Shown in pieces: positions 61,394-64,000 of a DNA stretch of 64,000 nt (positions are counted from its first letter, which is position 1; the number at the start of each line of letters is the position of its first letter). Made by a program: the position numbers and the translations under genes. The notes under the pieces were generated by a model. It worked only from the letters and a program-made list of their open reading frames with translations. It did no database searches and was not told the DNA's origin. Source of the DNA: Haemonchus contortus (lineage: Eukaryota > Nematoda > Chromadorea > Rhabditida > Trichostrongylidae); the NCBI GenBank assembly GCA_000469685.2, contig LS997566.1:31304996-31368995 (forward strand), read 5' to 3'.

Positions 61394-61535
61394 CTTGTAG
61401 CGTATTGAATGCGGAATGACCTCTGCAGTGATTTACTGTTGCCAGCCGGTGTACAAGTCAGTGCTTTTGTCTTCTCAGAAGTCTAATACCATTTAAAAGC
61501 CCCTCAAGTTTGGAAGGATTGGTAGTAGTGGCGGT
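61394..61535 (-). mobile_element. tRNA-derived SINE fragment, diverged
   Basis: Keeps GTATTGAATGCG, TGCCAGCCGGTGTACAAGTC and AGTGCTTTTGTCTTCTCAG in order. The head is not recognisable. Confidence 0.5.
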
Positions 61536-61750
61536 AGTGGCGTAGTCGGATACCGTCCGGGACAATGTGTGTGCCATAGAGTGCCAATTGACTCAACTCC
61601 ACTTTCGATCTCTGCTTTCTGCGTTATTCCGATCGGAGCATGCCCTTAATTTGGCCTCATTTTTCATTTTCTCGAAGAATCTGGGAAGCAAATGTGAGCA
61701 AAGCATGTTGAGCTGATTGCAATGAATGAACTAACTCATTCCTATTGAAG

Positions 61751-61930
61751 ATGCTGAGAATCTTATTCATTATTAGTCAATGCCTTTGCATTTGTTCAAT
61801 GGATGAAATGTGGGGAAGGATTGAAGGTGAATCGAAAGGCCTGTGTGATCTTATCCGTTCTGACGTTAAGTCCACGCTCAGCGCCAGGTACAATTCCCTG
61901 AGGGACGCACAACGGGAGCAATTTAATTAA
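61751..61930 (+). CDS. Possible small secreted protein or first exon (59 codons)
   Basis: It starts MLRILFIISQCLCICS, a plausible signal peptide, followed by a short soluble region (MDEMWGRIEGESKGLCDLIR and beyond) and a stop at 61930. No homologous family is recognised. The minus strand also has a frame here. It could be a short peptide gene, the 5' exon of a longer gene, or chance. Confidence 0.3.
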   Translation: MLRILFIISQCLCICSMDEMWGRIEGESKGLCDLIRSDVKSTLSARYNSLRDAQREQFN

Positions 61931-62640
61931 GTACCACTTCTCTCCCAATTTTAACCGATTCAAACAACAAAGCTTAGAGCAGTTGAACATCATGGCTGTA
62001 ACGCCAAGAGTCGCCCTCGTAGCGATGCACACATTTCGTCTGAAGCGATGGATTCTCTGAGTTTGGGGGTCATCGTTTTCAATAACGCAAACAATGAACC
62101 CGCTTACAGAATTGTATGCAGTCTACTAAAGTTTAGGGACCAACTGAGAGCGAAAACACGATGCGACTCCCAGGAGCAAGCACAGTACAGTTGTAGTTGA
62201 AAGGTTAGAGTGCACTATTCCAACACATATTTCATTCTCACGGTCATATTATGAAAAATCTGATCCCTTCCCGAAGACAGACATCAAGTTTCGAATTTGT
62301 CAACAGGAATTCTGAGCGCGCTTGATAGATTCAAGGTTTCTTCGAACCTACTGTTCGGAGCGAAATTCGCTCCGAACAGTAGGTTCGAAGAAACCCGAAA
62401 AAGATTTTGATTGAATGAAGTACGTCTTTCTGTCAGGTATAAAGGTGGAGATTGTGGTATTACCTCAGCCTTTGAACAGGAAAATCGCAGAACTTCATTC
62501 GCAATTCTACATTCGCGGTCTACCGCAACTCGCGACAAAAAAGCCTTTCATGTGCAAACACACAAATTAAACACCTCGTGAATCAAAGTAGGAAAGTCGA
62601 CGAAATTGGATGAAAGATTCATTGGAAGGCTAAAGCTGAA
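61931..62640. other. No gene recognised apart from a hairpin
   Basis: Contains the 61-bp palindrome at 62335-62395; otherwise there are no supported features. Confidence 0.35.
62335..62395. repeat. 61-bp perfect hairpin-forming palindrome
   Basis: Thirty bases from GGTTTCTTCGAACCTACTGT are followed, across a single central A, by their exact inverse complement. No mismatch was seen. Confidence 0.95.
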
Positions 62641-63340
62641 AAAGCCCTACATGGCTTGTATTCTATGACATTATTGAAACCCATAAGTCGTCTGGTGAAC
62701 GTATGCAGTCACCTCTGCCGCGGCTATCAAAATCAGGCCCATAATCTACTGCGTTGATGGACCGATCGATCACATATCATGGCTTCTCAATAAAGATATC
62801 GGTCAACCCCTCATCCGTCGGATACGGGACAATCCTTGAATCGCTTACGTGCTTGCAGATTTCAACGCAACTGTATTATCGAGTCATTTGACGTGTCTGC
62901 GCTCTACACCAACATTAGCAACAACGAGGCTTTGGAAGCAATTTCAGAAATGCTTAACCAGCACACAAGTGGTGTGGTAACCTTCGGTTTGAGCGAAGCA
63001 CAAATAATGGCTCTCATTAAGGAGTGGTTCAACCGCAATATATTCAGGTGGTCATGGAGATATTTTTGCAAATAAGAGGGATTGCGATGGGACAGCAGCT
63101 AGCACCGCTTCTTGGTGACTGCCTCATTAGTAGAATCAACGTCCAATGCTAGCACGCTTGACCATAATGCACTGTGCTGCCTTACATTAACGAATGTTTC
63201 TCACAACCTCAACTCAATAAGAAATGGATGAGTTGCTCACCATCCTAAACAGTCAATCACAGTACATCAAGCTAACTCGAGAAGTCCCGCACGAAAACTG
63301 GTTGATGGGGACTGCTACGTGCCACGCCACGATACAACTA
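62640..63340 (+). mobile_element. Penelope-like element fragment
   Basis: Upstream of the open part, damaged frames read RPIIYCVDGPIDHISWLLNK near 62740-62790. An open stretch at 62836-63075 has IIESFDVSALYTNISNNEAL and IFRWSWRYF. After a stop and frame change comes IRGIAMGQQLAPLL near 63075-63110. It is the same family as 52582-54575 but keeps part of the RT that copy lacks. No terminal repeats were found. Confidence 0.75.
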
Positions 63341-64000
63341 ATGTTTCGTGGTTGACCTGACTGTCTCGATTGGTCTATCGTCTCTAAAGTTGAGCAACTT
63401 TTCGGCGTTGGTGGTATTGACGTGAGTGACTTTTTGGCATTTCTATTCAGTTGGAGATCGTCGGTCTGAGTTGCAACTAGTCAAGCAAGAGTTAGTCTCG
63501 GTCAAGCGTGATAGGCAATGCTCCAAAGTTTCGAAACGCTTTAAGCCTGCCTTTGATAACAAGGAATTGGTCGAAACGTCACTCAAATAGATGTTCCACC
63601 ATGAAAAACCTATTCGGCATAAAAGCATTGACTTGTAATAATAGAATAAATGCCTAAGTTTCAAGAAAGGCGAACATGGGTGTTGAATCACCTTCTTTCA
63701 CGTTGAACCTCCTTCAATGAGAATCGGAGTGCCAAAACAGCAGATCAATTCTCTTTCGTCCTGGTACACCAAGTTTGTGAGGGAGCAATACGGATCAGGT
63801 GCCCGGCCTTGATCAGGTGCAATTTGAACGGGTGTTCATGAAGACTAGTGCATCAGTGGCGGAGGAATATGAAAGGGATTCTGGAAGCTTAAGAATTCTC
63901 AAAAGTTGCGAAAACAGACGGAACTAAAAAAACAAAATCTCTATGACGGAGATGCTCTGGAAGTGAAATTTTGCAAGCTTCTGGTTGCGCAATTGCATGA
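63341..64000. other. No gene recognised at the window edge
   Basis: Short open frames only; a partial gene running off the edge cannot be excluded. Confidence 0.3.

Noticed and set aside
1..64000. CRISPR arrays, bacterial operons, ribosomal RNA genes or viral genomes
   Set aside because: No regularly spaced repeats, operon-like gene packing, rRNA landmarks or virus-specific genes were seen.

Overview
The window looks like repeat-rich nuclear DNA of a parasitic nematode, most likely a strongylid hookworm of the Necator/Ancylostoma type. The reasons are small exons with TTTCAG-type splice acceptors, an acceptor two bases 5' of two start codons (spliced-leader style), secreted endonuclease/exonuclease/phosphatase (EEP) proteins, a CAP/SCP (hookworm ASP-like) gene, and RTE, mariner, Tc3-like and Penelope-like elements. 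The species is an inference. No prokaryotic gene organisation is present.

Layout. 0.2-1.4 kb: decayed Tc1/mariner element (-). 1.9-3.7 kb: decayed RTE retrotransposon (+). 5.9-6.3 kb: MITE. 7.2-11.4 kb: a four-exon gene (-) for a 191-residue four-helix membrane protein; a 551-bp foldback element sits exactly on its intron-2 splice donor. 12-25 kb: gene-poor, with SINEs, MITEs and microsatellites. 25.3-32.5 kb: seven-exon secreted EEP gene (+) whose introns hold a MITE, a SINE and a tandem tRNA-like repeat. 34.7-36.2 kb: Tc3-like transposon. 36.8-44.5 kb: an inverted duplication of about 3.1 kb per arm around a 1.07-kb spacer. The left arm holds a CAP gene, the right arm a broken copy. 44.5-45.8 kb: full-length mariner with TA duplication. 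46.2-47.2 kb: probable second mariner remnant. 49.6-52.1 kb: RTE fragments. 52.6-54.6 kb: Penelope-like element with inverted terminal repeats, a 12-bp target duplication and a hammerhead-like fold in each repeat. 54.8-58.6 kb: second seven-exon EEP gene (-), a paralogue of the first. 62.3 kb: 61-bp perfect hairpin. 62.6-63.3 kb: Penelope fragment.

The host genes share a theme: two secreted EEP enzymes and a secreted CAP protein are typical of the excretory/secretory repertoire of a parasitic nematode. The two EEP genes face each other and flank the CAP palindrome. Everything else is mobile DNA, including a tRNA-derived SINE family with about ten copies here. Exon models were built by hand from splice sites, reading phase and paralogue comparison; no transcript or database search was available.
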